From NCBI GenBank assembly GCA_949316235.1, contig OX438747.1, positions 31,340,101-31,404,100 of the forward strand: a stretch of 64,000 nt of DNA, given 5' to 3'. This document shows, in pieces, positions 1 to 9,765 of this stretch (position 1 is its first letter; every line of letters starts with the position of its first letter). The stretch comes from Oegoconia quadripuncta. Lineage: Eukaryota > Arthropoda > Insecta > Lepidoptera > Autostichidae. The position numbers were made by a program, and so were the translations under genes. The notes under the pieces were generated by a model, which saw nothing but the letters and a program-made list of their open reading frames with translations, ran no database searches and was not told where the DNA came from.

Positions 1-48
1 GTTTCCTCACGATGTTTTCCTTCACTGTTTAAGAGCAGTCGGATAAAT
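1..48 (-). mobile_element. SINE-3 fragment (body), cut by the window edge
   Basis: On the reverse strand this reads through the SINE-3 body: ATTTATCCGAC, then TGCTCTTAAACAGTGAAGG, then the CATCGTGAGGAAAC block. The same blocks occur at 27420-27480. It keeps an uninterrupted version of the site that carries LINE insertions at 57000-58880. The tRNA-like head is not present here. Confidence 0.75.
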
Positions 49-100
49 AATAATTTATATTATAATATCCTTAGACATACACACAGCGCCATCTAGTTCC
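49..100 (-). mobile_element. SINE-1 3' tip, left half of an interrupted copy
   Basis: AT-rich tail followed by ACACAGCGCCATCTAGTTCC, the reverse complement of the SINE-1 3' end seen intact at 21830-21860. The copy is broken at 100 by a reverse transcriptase element and resumes at 2381 with ACAGTAAGCAAC, the next bases of the SINE consensus. TTCC stands on both sides of the insertion (97-100 and 2377-2380). Confidence 0.8.
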
Positions 101-2376
101 AAAATTTCAAGAGTGTTTGGATAGCTTATCCTTTGCCGAAGTGTATGCAGAATCAGACCTAAATGAGGCTTTTAGTAAGTTTCATGAGATATTCTGTCTA
201 TTTTACAACCTTTGCTTCCCTAGGGTGAAAATTAAATTTAGTAGTAAACCATTTTTAAACTGGATTTCTAAAGGACTAAAACAGAGTTGTAATACTAGAC
301 GAATCCTACGCTACAAATACTATACCGCGAAAACACCCCATAATAAAATGACATATCTGAATTACACTAAACTCTTAAAAAAATGCATTGATCAAGCCAA
401 AAGAAATAATAATATCAAGTATGTACTTAACAGTAAAAACACGGTTAAAGCTACGTGGAATGTGATACAAAGTGAATCTAGTAAATCTGACCAAAATAAA
501 TATATAAATTTAATTAGAGATAAGGACAATAACATTATAACTGACCTTAGACAAATTGCCGACATTTTTAATAATTATTTCATTGATATGACACATAAAA
601 ATAAGAACAAAACTATTCAAACACATTCAAAAACAAGACATAAAAATTCTATTTTTTTGACACCAATTGATGAACAGTACGTCATACGGATAATAATGTC
701 TCTAAATAATACAAATTCAGAGGGATATGACGGCATATGTACGAAGGTTGTTAAGGCATGCAGGGGTCAGATCAGTAAGGTTTTGGCATTTTTGATTAAC
801 CTCTCAATGGCAAATGGTACCTTTCCTGAACTACTTAAGTTTTCTATCGTAAAACCTCTGTACAAAAAAGGAGACAACACTATAATGGACAATTATCGTC
901 CCATCACAATAATACCTGTGTTCTCTAAAATATTTGAGAAAGTGATGCATAATAAACTTATGGCTTTTTTGGTAAAATTTGATATTATAGATCAAAATCA
1001 ATACGGCTTTCAAAAGCAAAAATCCACTACCTTAGCCATTTTCAATCTAGTAAAGGACGTACTGTGTAGCACTAATGATAAATTATATACAACCGTTCTC
1101 TTATTTGACTTATCGAAAGCGTTTGATTTTGTATCACATGAGCAACTATTATCTAAATTGGATCACATGGGGATAAGAGGACCAGCGCTCAATTGGATCA
1201 AAATCTTCCTAGGAAATAGGCAACAATGTGTGGAGGTGATTAATTTAGACAAAAAACATGTAACGTTTGCAGTTCGTTCAGATTTAAAACAAATTTCCGT
1301 GGGTGTCCCACAGGGTAGCATACTTGGACCACTATTGTTCTTGCTTTATATCAACGACTTACCTGATGTAACGATACACAAAAGCACTTTATTCGCTGAT
1401 GACATCTCAGTAGTAGTGACAACTGATAAAAAATTGACATTAAGTATTCATGAATCTGACATTAATAAGGTAATAAATTCGATAATTCTATGGTTAAACA
1501 AAAATAATTTAAAAATTAATCTCAATAAATCCAAATACATAAACTTTAACAATTTAAAAAATTCACTTGTAATAAGACACAATGGGCAAGCTCTACTCGG
1601 TGTTAATAACGCAACTTTCCTTGGCATAATCTTAGATGAAAACTTGGACTGGAAAGAACAAGTTAACAAAGTTTGTAACAAAATTAATAGATTCACATTC
1701 CCTCTGTACAAGCTAAAAACTATAGCTACAAAACAAACGGCGATTATAGCATATCATGCTTATATTCAAACTGTTCTTCGATACGGACTAATTAGTTGGG
1801 GTAATAGTACGGAAATGAACAGAGCATTCATTGCCCAAAAAAAGTGCATACGTGCAATCAGTGGTGTTGCACAAGATGTGTCATGTAGGCCACTTTTTAA
1901 AACATTAAATATCCTACCACTGCCCTGCTTATATATATTTGAAATGGCAAAATTTATGAAGCAAAATCATAAAAAATATTATAAACAGGCTAAGGATGTG
2001 GTACAAATAAATACTCGGTACCCTGAAAAAATAATAATTAACGAGATTCCCAAATCCACGCGGTTTCAAAAAAACTGCTATTTCATGGGTAAACTAATAT
2101 ATAATAGCATTCCGACACATCTCAAGGATCAAGCATTCAATAGCTTTAAAAGGAACTTACAAATGTGGCTTCTGCAATACTCGTTTTATTCCATTAAAGA
2201 GTTCTTGGATCACAAAGACAATTAAATGCATGTTTGCATGCATTTCTTGATTTATTGGATACTGTCAAATATTTGCATGTCATTATTATGACTGAACTAG
2301 GAGGATCTTATTGTAATAACACCTAATGTAATGTACCCTATTCAAGAGCAAATAAATCATATTCTATTCTATTCTA
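101..2376 (+). mobile_element. 5'-truncated non-LTR retrotransposon (CR1/Jockey group)
   Basis: The element contains a 702-codon open frame for the reverse transcriptase part of ORF2, a short 3' UTR and an (ATTCT)n tail at 2361-2376. It lies inside a SINE-1 copy with a possible 4-bp duplication, TTCC. The apurinic endonuclease domain and ORF1 expected of full elements are missing, so this is a dead-on-arrival 5'-truncated copy. The frame is intact, so insertion is probably recent. The group assignment rests on RT motifs and the C-terminal pattern and is approximate. Confidence 0.85.
117..2225 (+). CDS. Reverse transcriptase, ORF2 fragment of a non-LTR retrotransposon
   Basis: The protein would copy its own RNA at a nicked chromosomal target. 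Visible RT motifs, by residue from the first listed codon: FDLSKAFDFVSH near 330-342, SVGVPQGSILGPLLF near 395-410, and the catalytic FADD box near 426-429. The C-terminal part has the SIPTHLKD...FK..L motif typical of the end of CR1/Jockey ORF2. The first listed codon is TTG and the frame is already open at the element's 5' edge, so no genuine start exists. The N-terminal endonuclease (roughly the first 230 residues of the family) is absent. No stop or frameshift is seen up to the TAA. As it stands the copy cannot be autonomous. It sits in the region left of the GNL1-like exons, probably in an intron of that gene. Confidence 0.85.
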   Translation: MDSLSFAEVYAESDLNEAFSKFHEIFCLFYNLCFPRVKIKFSSKPFLNWISKGLKQSCNTRRILRYKYYTAKTPHNKMTYLNYTKLLKKCIDQAKRNNNIKYVLNSKNTVKATWNVIQSESSKSDQNKYINLIRDKDNNIITDLRQIADIFNNYFIDMTHKNKNKTIQTHSKTRHKNSIFLTPIDEQYVIRIIMSLNNTNSEGYDGICTKVVKACRGQISKVLAFLINLSMANGTFPELLKFSIVKPLYKKGDNTIMDNYRPITIIPVFSKIFEKVMHNKLMAFLVKFDIIDQNQYGFQKQKSTTLAIFNLVKDVLCSTNDKLYTTVLLFDLSKAFDFVSHEQLLSKLDHMGIRGPALNWIKIFLGNRQQCVEVINLDKKHVTFAVRSDLKQISVGVPQGSILGPLLFLLYINDLPDVTIHKSTLFADDISVVVTTDKKLTLSIHESDINKVINSIILWLNKNNLKINLNKSKYINFNNLKNSLVIRHNGQALLGVNNATFLGIILDENLDWKEQVNKVCNKINRFTFPLYKLKTIATKQTAIIAYHAYIQTVLRYGLISWGNSTEMNRAFIAQKKCIRAISGVAQDVSCRPLFKTLNILPLPCLYIFEMAKFMKQNHKKYYKQAKDVVQINTRYPEKIIINEIPKSTRFQKNCYFMGKLIYNSIPTHLKDQAFNSFKRNLQMWLLQYSFYSIKEFLDHKDN

Positions 2377-2380
2377 TTCC

Positions 2381-2605
2381 ACAGTAAGCAACTATAGGCT
2401 TGTGTTGTGTATACCAGATGGTTGATATACTACATAAATTCGTTTTTTTTTGTAAATAAATACTTATTATAAATGAAAACATCCACTCGGGTACACATGT
2501 CCGTATTCATCACACAAACATATGCCCCTAGCGGGATTCGAACCCGCGACCATTTGGTATAGTGGCCAGAGTTTCTAACCACTACACCAAACAGGTGGTC
2601 TGGTG
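2381..2605 (-). mobile_element. SINE-1, right half with tRNA-like head
   Basis: Continues the copy broken at position 100. On the reverse strand the head shows a Pol III A box (TGGTGTAGTGG) and B box (GGGTTCGAATCCCGC), followed by the GGGGCATATGTTTGTGTGATG body found in all SINE-1 copies. This is a tRNA-derived repeat and not a functional tRNA gene. Confidence 0.85.
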
Positions 2606-2612
2606 TAATGCA

Positions 2613-2950
2613 GATGCACACAAATAATTAAATTAAATAACTCATTGGTACATGGCCTGCCTGGGTATCGAACCCGGACCTCCTAAATTGGGACACCGCG
2701 TCTAAACTTGAGCCACCGACGCCTTAGTTTAATTTTTAATTAAATTAATTATGTGCATTTATCCGACGATGTTAATCGGTGAAGGAAAATATCGTGAGGA
2801 AACATGCATGCCTGAGAAATAACAATTCTAAGGGATGTGCAGGCCCCAAGTCGCATTGGGCGAGCGTGGCTGACTATGGCCCATACTCCTTCCATTATGT
2901 GAGGGAAGGCCTATATCTCTGCAGTGGGATGTTTACGGGGTGATGATGAT
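2613..2950 (+). mobile_element. SINE-3 copy with inverted 5' end
   Basis: The tRNA-like head (2613-2727) is in reverse orientation, while the body (2728-2950) runs forward to its normal 3' end. The copy at 27325-27592 has head and body in the same direction. TAATGCA flanks the whole unit at 2606-2612 and 2951-2957, so head and body entered in one insertion. This is the structure left by twin priming during target-primed reverse transcription. A short stretch (TTTAATTTAATT..ATGTGC) occurs in both arms at the junction. Confidence 0.8.
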
Positions 2951-2991
2951 TAATGCAAAAATTAATAAAATTCACTATCTCTACATTTCAG

Positions 2992-5635
2992 GTTAGACAC
3001 ATACAGGGCGGCCAACAGTATACTAAGGATGGCGTTGGATGGCAGGGTCTGCTTGTGGCTTCGGCCTCCCGGCTTCACAGACCAAAGAGGTCAGTCTAAT
3101 ACAATATTATTTTGAATAAGTTTTTACATTCCGGCTTATGGATAATTCAATTTGTATTGCATGCTATTCTATTGTTAATCAGTTTTTACGTAATATCAGT
3201 TTAATTTTTAGGATTAAGAGACATTTATTGATTGAAGATTATACCCACTTATATTAAATTTCAAATGACATGGTACTCGTATGTAATAATCTTATATTTA
3301 ATATTGACTAAGGCTTACATGTTAGGTTAAGTACTGTATCGTATAGATACAAAGAGTAAATAAAATGCTCTGGAATTTAGCTATATCACTATATTGATTA
3401 GTTCGCTTAAATGAAGTACAGAGCTCCCTTGTGTAGGGGTATATCGAAATGTATGCAATGGCGGACAGTGTATAGCGAGTGGGGTGTACCTACCGGCCAA
3501 TACAAGACTCATACGTCATGCGTGAGGAAGTGTAATTGGATGTGTGAATGTGTGTGTGCCCAACAGTGTACCTGTACAGTATGTATGCATGTATGTGTGT
3601 GTAGTAAATTTGCCTGTCGAAGCACTAGCGTAGACAAGTACTGTTAGTGTAAGTTGTGAGAATAAATGAATTGAATACTATAATATCCACAAAAATTCGC
3701 GACACACAAATACATGCATGTGTCATCGCTGCACAAATTTGCAGTTCTCCCCCACCGCCTCGCTCACCTGTCCGCGCGACTAGTCATTCTCATCGATCCA
3801 TTCCCAAACCACAACACACACATACACTCACACACATAAAACACGACATTGCGAAATTCATACATACGACTAATATAATAATAATAATAACTTTATTCCA
3901 AAAAAGTTTACAGTTTATCTTATAATCTATATTAAGCTAGTAATTTTGTATTCCAATAATATAGCCCCTGTTGCCGAAGTAGGTTGAAAAACCTGTATTT
4001 CAGCATACAGTGCCCTTCCCCATAGGACAGTATCACTAGCCTTATAGTCATCATAACTAAAAACATAATAATAACATTATTGACACGTGTAGGGATACAA
4101 CTTGACTCTCGACATATAAAACAATAAAAAGCATTATTGTGTCTGATGCAGTATCCCAAAACGTGTCACAAATATCGATTAACTTAAAAATTTGTAAAAT
4201 TATTTGACATTGATTGAATTATTTCATCAATTTTTTATTTGTAATATTACTTATTGACTAATTTATTTATTATTACTTAGTTTGTCTCACTATTCACTTT
4301 TGATTTTTATTTAATAGTGACTTTCCACCTAATTTTTTTTTTTAAGAGAATTGTAATGAAAAATGAGAATCTGTAATTGGCATGACTTTGGCTTGTAAAT
4401 TTTGTGTAATATATTTTATAATGATGCTGTTGATTCTGTATTATCAGTAAAATAAAATAAAAATAAAATGTGTACAACTCACCTCATTAGACGTGTTTGG
4501 TGTAGTGGTTTGAAACTGCTATACCAAAAGGTCGCTGGTTCGAATCTCGCTAGGGCCATATGTTTGTATATTGATTACAGACATGTGATCCCGAGTTATG
4601 GATGTTTTGAAATACACCCGTATTGCTACTATTAGTGCAAAAATAAAAGTACTACTCACTTGTATCAATACCCTAAGGTTGCATGGAAGAGCTTGTGCTA
4701 TTAAAGATGCACCCTGTATTCTTTATGTAGTTTTACTATTCTACTAGGTAAGACCTGTATGTCAGGAGACAGTTCATCTCCACATAGAGTCACAATTAAA
4801 TTGTGCTTATACCTTTAGAGTATTAACTTGTACGAAAGAAATTACAAATTAAAGTATTACAACAGGATGTCCTTACCTATGAAATTGGCGCTTTGTAAGA
4901 CTGTTTTCTCCATACGAACATTTTGATTTTTTTTTGGGAACGGCAAATCCAAATTTAGCTAAACTTTGTGTGTATTATCGGATAACATTAAGTTATTAAG
5001 TAGGCAGTGTTAATTTTGAAAACTAACCGCTTTATAAGCGAATTTATAAATTTAAGCGAATCTAAAAAATAATATGGGAAGCAGATGGAAAGAGCTGTGT
5101 TCAAGTTTTTTTTTATTATGTGATTTAGCCAGGACATTACAAAATATATATCGTATGAAACCTTGAAAATATATTCCATTTTCCAAATAAAAAACAAATT
5201 TTGGAAATAGCTATAGAATCGTAGGAGTTGGTACATATGATTAACGAAGAAAAAATCTCCAATTTCATAGCTAAAGACCTAATATAACATACTTGTAATG
5301 CTTAAGATACTTTTACACATTTACACGCTGATTCTATCAAGTTCTGTAGAACTTAATTACATTAATTGTCGGTTATAGTTTGCATGAAAACCCTTAATAA
5401 GAGAATCGAATCCTCCACAGAAAAATACGATTCCTGCGACGAGTTGAAGTACGTGAAGTGGGTCCAGGCGTTGACGAGCGATATCCAGGAGCCGGTGAGC
5501 TCCACCGAGTCGGATGACGACGGCCTGACCCGGTCAGATGAGTCGGATGCCGACGACAGCGCCAGCGATGACGACGACGACGAGGAGACAGCCGCGATGG
5601 CGAATAAGTTCGCTGCTTTGGCTGGTGATGATTAA
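2992..5635 (+). CDS. GNL1: GNL1-like GTPase, last two exons
   Basis: Exon 1 of this partial model is 2992-3089 (98 nt), after a TTTCAG acceptor and before GAG|GTCAGT. It encodes L-D-T-Y-R-A-A-N-S-I-L-R, then DGRVCLWLRPPGF. This matches what I recall of the C-terminal part of guanine nucleotide-binding protein-like 1 (YlqF/HSR1 circularly permuted GTPases): a YRAANS-LR helix followed by DGR and PPG. Exon 2 is 5379-5635, after GTTATAG; the codon split G|TT joins in frame and runs 85 codons to TAA. It ends in an acidic Asp/Ser-rich tail and AAMANKFAALAGDD, comparable with the acidic tail of GNL1. The codons are GC-rich compared with the flanks. The G1-G5 motifs must lie in upstream exons outside the window. 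The 2.3-kb intron is full of repeats, and a further small exon in it cannot be excluded. Confidence is good for the exons and moderate for the name. Confidence 0.65.
3400..3880. other. Intronic GT/CA-rich segment, probable LINE 3' UTR
   Basis: Alternating GTGTG and CACAC stretches around a GC-richer core (CCCCCACCGCCTCGCTCACC) look like an old non-LTR element's untranslated region. No reliable open frame or splice pair is seen in it. Confidence 0.3.
3880..4190 (-). mobile_element. LINE-H 3' end fragment
   Basis: Begins with TAATAATAATAACTTTATTCC and continues through TTGCCGAAGTAGGTTGAAAA to AAAACGTGTCACAA. The same order recurs at 36788-37280, where another element splits it. The CTTTATT start on + suggests a poly-A-side end on the - strand. 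Confidence 0.6.
4191..4470 (+). mobile_element. LINE 3' end with AAATAA-like tail
   Basis: The block AATCTGTAATTGGCATGACTTTGG, ATGATGCTGTTGATTCTGTAT and (AAAAT)n is shared with 34077-34292 (AATCTTTAATTGGCATAAG, AATGCTGTTGATTCTATG, (AAAT)n). Both look like 3' ends of one LINE family ending in a short A-rich repeat. Confidence 0.5.
4483..4640 (+). mobile_element. SINE-1 fragment (head and first body block)
   Basis: Contains TTTGGTGTAGTGGTTTG and GGTTCGAATCTCGCTAGGGCC, then the CATATGTTTGT and ACCCGAGTTATGGATGTTTT blocks with substitutions. The 3' half is missing. Confidence 0.75.
4868..5279. mobile_element. MITE-2 copy in the GNL1-like intron
   Basis: The ends are inverted: TGTCCTTACCTATGAAATTGG at the left and CCAATTTCATAGCTAAAGACC at the right. 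The interior matches copies at 9365-9765, 58934-59335 and 62243-62661. There is no coding capacity, so it would be mobilised in trans. Confidence 0.7.
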
Positions 5636-5767
5636 ATTAATTGTGATTGAGATGGGTGAACGGAAAAAAAATAGAAGTGTACCTCAGGGGTTGTTCTTTT
5701 TAAATAAGTCAATACAAATACAATTAGAAATAATTGTAAAATTTATGATTCGACAAAGAAAAATAAG

Positions 5768-5773
5768 AATAAA
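5768..5773 (+). promoter_or_regulatory. Candidate poly-A signal for the GNL1-like gene
   Basis: AATAAA lies 133 nt after the TAA at 5633-5635, in an AT-rich stretch. It is the first canonical hexamer after the stop. Confidence 0.35.
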
Positions 5774-5874
5774 ATATACTGGATACTGCCGAGCGGTTCA
5801 TGTCCACGCATTCTTATCATCGAGATAGTCAGAAATTTTATAATAGCCTTTGGCACATAGTTTGGGTAACTTGG

Positions 5875-5985
5875 GTACACGTGCCCGTATTCATCATACA
5901 AACATATACCCTTACCGGGATTCGAACGCCACCTTTTGGTATAGTAGTCAATTTCTAACGACTATTCCCAGGTCGTCAACCAAAA
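5875..5985 (-). mobile_element. SINE-1 head fragment, decayed
   Basis: On the reverse strand GACGACCTGGGAATAGTCG and a damaged B box (GGCGTTCGAATCCCGGTAAG) precede the TATGTTTGTATGATGAATACG block. Substitutions and a small deletion next to the B box suggest an old copy. Confidence 0.7.
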
Positions 5986-6499
5986 TTAATTTGTAAAAGG
6001 AATGCTTCTACTTTTTTCCCGTTCGATGCTGTGATGTGAGTAATGTATGACAATATGCGTCCTTTCCTATTATGTAAGATAGAAGTGGGGCTTTCAATCA
6101 AGGGGTATTTAATTTAACATCACCAACTTGAGTTTTGAGACATGACTTCAAAACAGACTCCAATAGACTAATATTTTTATATATAGATCTCTGCGCCCCT
6201 ATAGTGCGTCCAACTATTCCGATTCGACTGAAAATTGCATGGACTGTTGATATTTTAGGCATGTATTCACCCTACAGATTGGAAAGTTAGTTTTTCATGA
6301 TATCTAAATGGAAATAACATTTAAAGTTTACAAAGTCCATGAGGATAGATAGAGGTGAATTTCTCTTCTTCTTGATAACGAACAACTATCTCCATAGAAT
6401 TATAGTCGAATGCGATAAAAAAATTTTTGATTACCCATGTAAAGTAAACCACTCTGAAAGCATCTGGGAAGTTCAGCAATTGTGACTAAATAGAATACA
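5986..6499. other. Intergenic DNA, nothing recognised
   Basis: AT-rich, without open frames of note or similarity to the other repeats of the window. It separates the convergent ends of the GNL1-like gene (+) and the candidate - strand exon at 6581-6700. Confidence 0.4.
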
Positions 6500-6505
6500 T
6501 TTATT
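6500..6505 (-). promoter_or_regulatory. Candidate poly-A signal for the exon at 6581-6700
   Basis: AATAAA on the reverse strand, 75 nt after the TGA at 6581-6583. Its spacing supports the idea that 6581-6700 is a last coding exon. Confidence 0.35.
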
Positions 6506-6580
6506 CGTCGACCATGACACAAGTCACTTAACCTACATTATACACATACAATATGGGTTGGTATATAGTTAAAAGTAATA

Positions 6581-6700
6581 TCAGGAGACGTGACCCATAT
6601 CAGGGACAACGAAATGGTCCAGACTCAGCATGTGCTGTGGGTAGAAACCCGCAGCGCTGTTCATTCTGCCAGGACCATTGAGATACTCGTATGTGCGCAT
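6581..6700 (-). CDS. Possible last exon of an unidentified gene
   Basis: Read on -, this stretch gives 39 codons and TGA without the AT bias of its surroundings. It starts after CCCTGAG with M-R-T-Y-E-Y-L-N-G-P-G and ends in LDHFVVPDMGHVS. A poly-A signal follows at a normal distance. The acceptor has a weak pyrimidine tract, and a SINE-2 copy stands only about 20 bp upstream (6722-7060), which may have disturbed it. I do not recognise the protein, and I found no upstream exon with matching phase. It could be a chance open stretch or a relic of a host gene. Conservation in a related moth would decide. Confidence 0.35.
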   Translation of the reverse strand: MRTYEYLNGPGRMNSAAGFYPQHMLSLDHFVVPDMGHVS

Positions 6701-6721
6701 CTCAGGGCACACAAAATTGTA

Positions 6722-7060
6722 TTTTTTTATTTTTTTTATGCACAACGGGTTGGTACTTGACCTCAATCACACCTGATGTTAAGTGAAGATGAGGTCGAAG
6801 GTGGAAGCGTACTGACCCGGAAACCCCAACACATTTGGGGGACTGGCTATCTTATCTCTGACAACCGGAACACAACAATGCTATTAACATTGCTGCTTGG
6901 CGGCAGATTTAGATAAGATGGTGGTAGCTAGCCAGGCGGACATTTAAAATGCCCTACCACCAACCAAACCGAGTACTTAAACATGTACCCCGCTGGGGAT
7001 CGAACGCGCGACCTCCGAAACGTAAACCCAATGTTGTTTACATTGAGCCACGGAGGCGGT
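6722..7060 (-). mobile_element. SINE-2, full length
   Basis: On the reverse strand: ACCGCCTCCGTGGCTCAATG, an A-box-like stretch, then a B box within GGTCGCGCGTTCGATCCCC, the CAGCGGGGTACATGTTTAAG body and a GTGCATAAAAAAAATAAAAA end. It is tRNA-derived, about 335 bp long and the commonest SINE here. A small deletion and changes in the head mark it as non-functional. Confidence 0.85.
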
Positions 7061-7355
7061 ATGATTTCACAAATATCGCAAAAGAACAATGGAAATCACA
7101 ATCGTACAATTATTTTACCAATTTCGCGGCTTACTTAAACAACTAAAAATTTCTGTAAATTGTTTTGCGCAATAAAGAGTATTTGTATTGTATTGTAAGA
7201 CTTAACTAATATCAATAAGATTAATTTGTTATTGTGATGATAAATAATATAAACAAGTTAATAGATAAATTAATTACAAATAAGCTAATAAATACGAGTT
7301 AAATAATAGTATACCTATGTTTGGGACTAAATGTGGTTTTAGATTGGTTTACTTC
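7061..7355. other. AT-rich spacer with a (TATTG)n LINE tail
   Basis: Around 7160-7200 the string GCAATAAAGAGTATTTGTATTG matches the 3' tail of the LINE seen at 14385-14526 and 50335-50395. The rest is unclassified. Confidence 0.4.
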
Positions 7356-7356
7356 G

Positions 7357-7475
7357 GGTAATTTAAAATATTTTGATCGAATTCGGTTATGTTTCCTTGG
7401 GGAAAGTTGTTCGTAATCAGGAGTGGAGTCGCCAGTAAACAGGAATTACACGAATTAAATTTCACCTCTGTATGT
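7357..7475. repeat. Dispersed repeat shared with 14816-14895
   Basis: TTTTGATCGAATTCG, GTCGCCAGTAAAC and GAATTACACGAATTAAATTT occur here in order and again at 14816-14895. The copies are diverged, and no terminal structure was found. Confidence 0.5.
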
Positions 7476-7559
7476 ATAATAAAATTCAAGTGTGCAAAGC
7501 AACGGTGTTGAAAGTTATACAGGGTGTTAGGTAGAAAAGAAAAAAACCAACCAAAAGCC

Positions 7560-7720
7560 AACCAGAGTCACGTGACGTCACCAGATTGTGTACAGCTTTT
7601 CTGCTGGATACTTGACGGAACTTTCCGTGATTTTTCCAGTTCAGTTACTACGCTGTGACGTCGTCACTCATTTACTAGCCGCCATTTTCATTTTGATTGT
7701 TCTCGCGGCCGATTTTAAAT
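7560..7720. promoter_or_regulatory. Candidate CRE-containing promoter-like segment
   Basis: GC-richer than its surroundings. It contains GTGACGTCACC near 7571 and TGTGACGTCGTCAC near 7655, both resembling CRE/ATF sites, plus TTCAGTTAC as a possible initiator and GCCGCCATTTT. No coding exon could be tied to it. A regulatory role is inference only. Confidence 0.2.
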
Positions 7721-9364
7721 AAAATTAACAAACCTATGAATGTTATTTTTATGTTTTTGAAATTAAGAAAGATTATAATTACTATTTCTCTACGAAATAA
7801 TATGTCATTATGAACAGTTTGAATCAATTTTTTTCAATTGGAATAGTAGGAATCACTACACTGAAAACGCCACGTATAAGTACAGTAATTATCATAAACT
7901 TAGAACACAACCCGCACGTAGCTCCATCCTACTCCACTGCTTGCATAATTGCATAAGTGTATACCGCTCATTCCGTTTTTTTAGTGCACGCAAAATATTC
8001 CGTTTCACATCGTAACTAATGCATATTTTGAACATGTAAAACATGTAATCACTAGATTATATTTGGTTTAATTATTTCTATTTTGGATTAACCCTTTGTA
8101 CGCGTATGAACGCTTGACTGTTCTAAGTTTATGGTATCTATTTCGACCGGTTGTTCGTCGACAGTCGTTCCAACTGCATTTCTAAGGCAACTAACATAAG
8201 TGCGCTTTTAGATTACGCTAAAGTGCTAGTTTTAAACTTCCTCATTCGAGAATACGTCAATTATACATAAACACAGAGGAAACTGCATCAAGGTATTGTT
8301 TTCTTTGTACTTGAAATGTGTTTGAAATTTTAGATTTTCAGCCGAAATCGAAACTTCTTTTCTCAAAATTTAAACATGTTAAATATTTGATACTGAAATT
8401 TTTTGTATGTTTTTACACATAATCTACAGATAACCATGTACAAGGAGGACCTGTCGACAGCGACTGTGCACTGTAATTGTGCAATGACGTCACGAAGGGC
8501 GTGGCCTATTCTGCCAGTCGTTTGTTACAGAGGACTCAAACTCACTCAAGCGCACATCTGCTCGATACTTATTATTTTTGTCTCAAATCCGTGTCATTAG
8601 TCCGTTAACGATAAAGAAGCACTGTATTGCCATTGATTCAGTCGCATTTCACACGTAATTTTATTTCAAATGAAATGAATTTATTGCATGTAAGGTTGGG
8701 TTACAAATTTGCAGATTTTTTTGTATCCAGTAAAATGGTATCGCCAAACCCTACCTTTTCAGAGACACATTATAGTGATTAAAAATAAAGTTGTCAATAA
8801 AACATAACATTTAAAACACATTTTTGTTAATAAAACCGAATTATACGATATTTATGTCAATCAAGCAAATAACTATCAGACAGTCTACAAGTCACCTATT
8901 TATAGTCAAGAAATTCGGCCACGGTATAAAATTTCAATAACTACTAGCCGATCTAGCGGGCAGTAGCGGAACTACAAAGTACAAAAATGATTTAGCTGAT
9001 GTAAATAACAATTTAAGTCGTTATTTAAAAACCAACAAACCCGAAAGTATGTTTTGTATTTTGCTGGCGCCTTTGGATATTGAACTTTCAAAGGCCGCTT
9101 TACAATTTCGATATTTTCCAATTAGGCATTAGTATTGTTAAAGAATGAGGCTTTGATGAAGTTTTTTTTGTCTAATAATTTAGTATTATGCCTACGCTTA
9201 AACAGCTTCTTGTGTACAACCTAATAACACTTCCTTGTATATAAATATACACATAAGCCAGAAATTAGTATACACAAAAGGCGAGCTGATCTCTGCAATA
9301 GATTTTTTCCAGCCAAGGAGCAACAATTGAGATTTTTCTATGTGTAGACAAAGAGCATATATTG
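7721..9364. other. AT-rich intergenic DNA
   Basis: No convincing exon, SINE or inverted repeat was recognised. One GC-richer island at 8440-8560 holds ATGACGTCACG, another CRE-like site, and GGGCGTGGCC. The remaining sequence looks unconstrained. Confidence 0.35.
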
Positions 9365-9765
9365 GGTCTTTACCTATGAAATTGGAGTTTTTTTACTTCG
9401 TTAATCATATGTACCAATTCCTGCGATTTTCAAAGCTATATCCAAATTTGTTTTTTATTTGGAAAATGGCATATTTTTTCAAGGTTATTTTTTAATTTCT
9501 GGGCTAAATCCCATAATAAAAAAAAATTTGAACAGAGCTCTTTTCATGTGCTTCCTATAATCATTTCTTAGATTCGCTGAGACTTTTATAAAGCGGTTAC
9601 TTTTAAAAGTCAACGCTGCCTATACTTAATGTTATCCGATAATGCACACAACGTTTAGCTAAATTTGGATTTGCCGTTCCCAAAAAAAAATCAAAAATGT
9701 TTGTATGGGGAAAACAGTCTTAATGAAATTCTTCATACAAAACGCCAATTTCATAGGTAAGGACC
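9365..9765. mobile_element. MITE-2, reverse relative to the copy at 62243
   Basis: Bounded by GGTCTTTACCTATGAAATTGG and CCAATTTCATAGGTAAGGACC, with TTG before and TAA after. The interior is collinear with the other copies in inverted order. About 400 bp, no open frame. Confidence 0.8.

Noticed and set aside
2520..2600. tRNA-like sequence with A and B boxes (also at 18134, 21608, 42351 and other sites)
   Set aside because: The boxes are followed by conserved SINE bodies and tails, occur in many copies and do not fold as complete tRNAs, so they are SINE heads and not tRNA genes.
3411..3925. Two adjacent + strand open frames with many Cys, Thr and His codons
   Set aside because: Composition comes from GTGT/CACA-rich DNA inside the GNL1-like intron. 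There is no splice context and no motif.
8403..8600. 65-codon + strand frame near a CRE-like site
   Set aside because: The peptide has no motif and the frame ends abruptly. The island could be regulatory, but nothing supports a protein.
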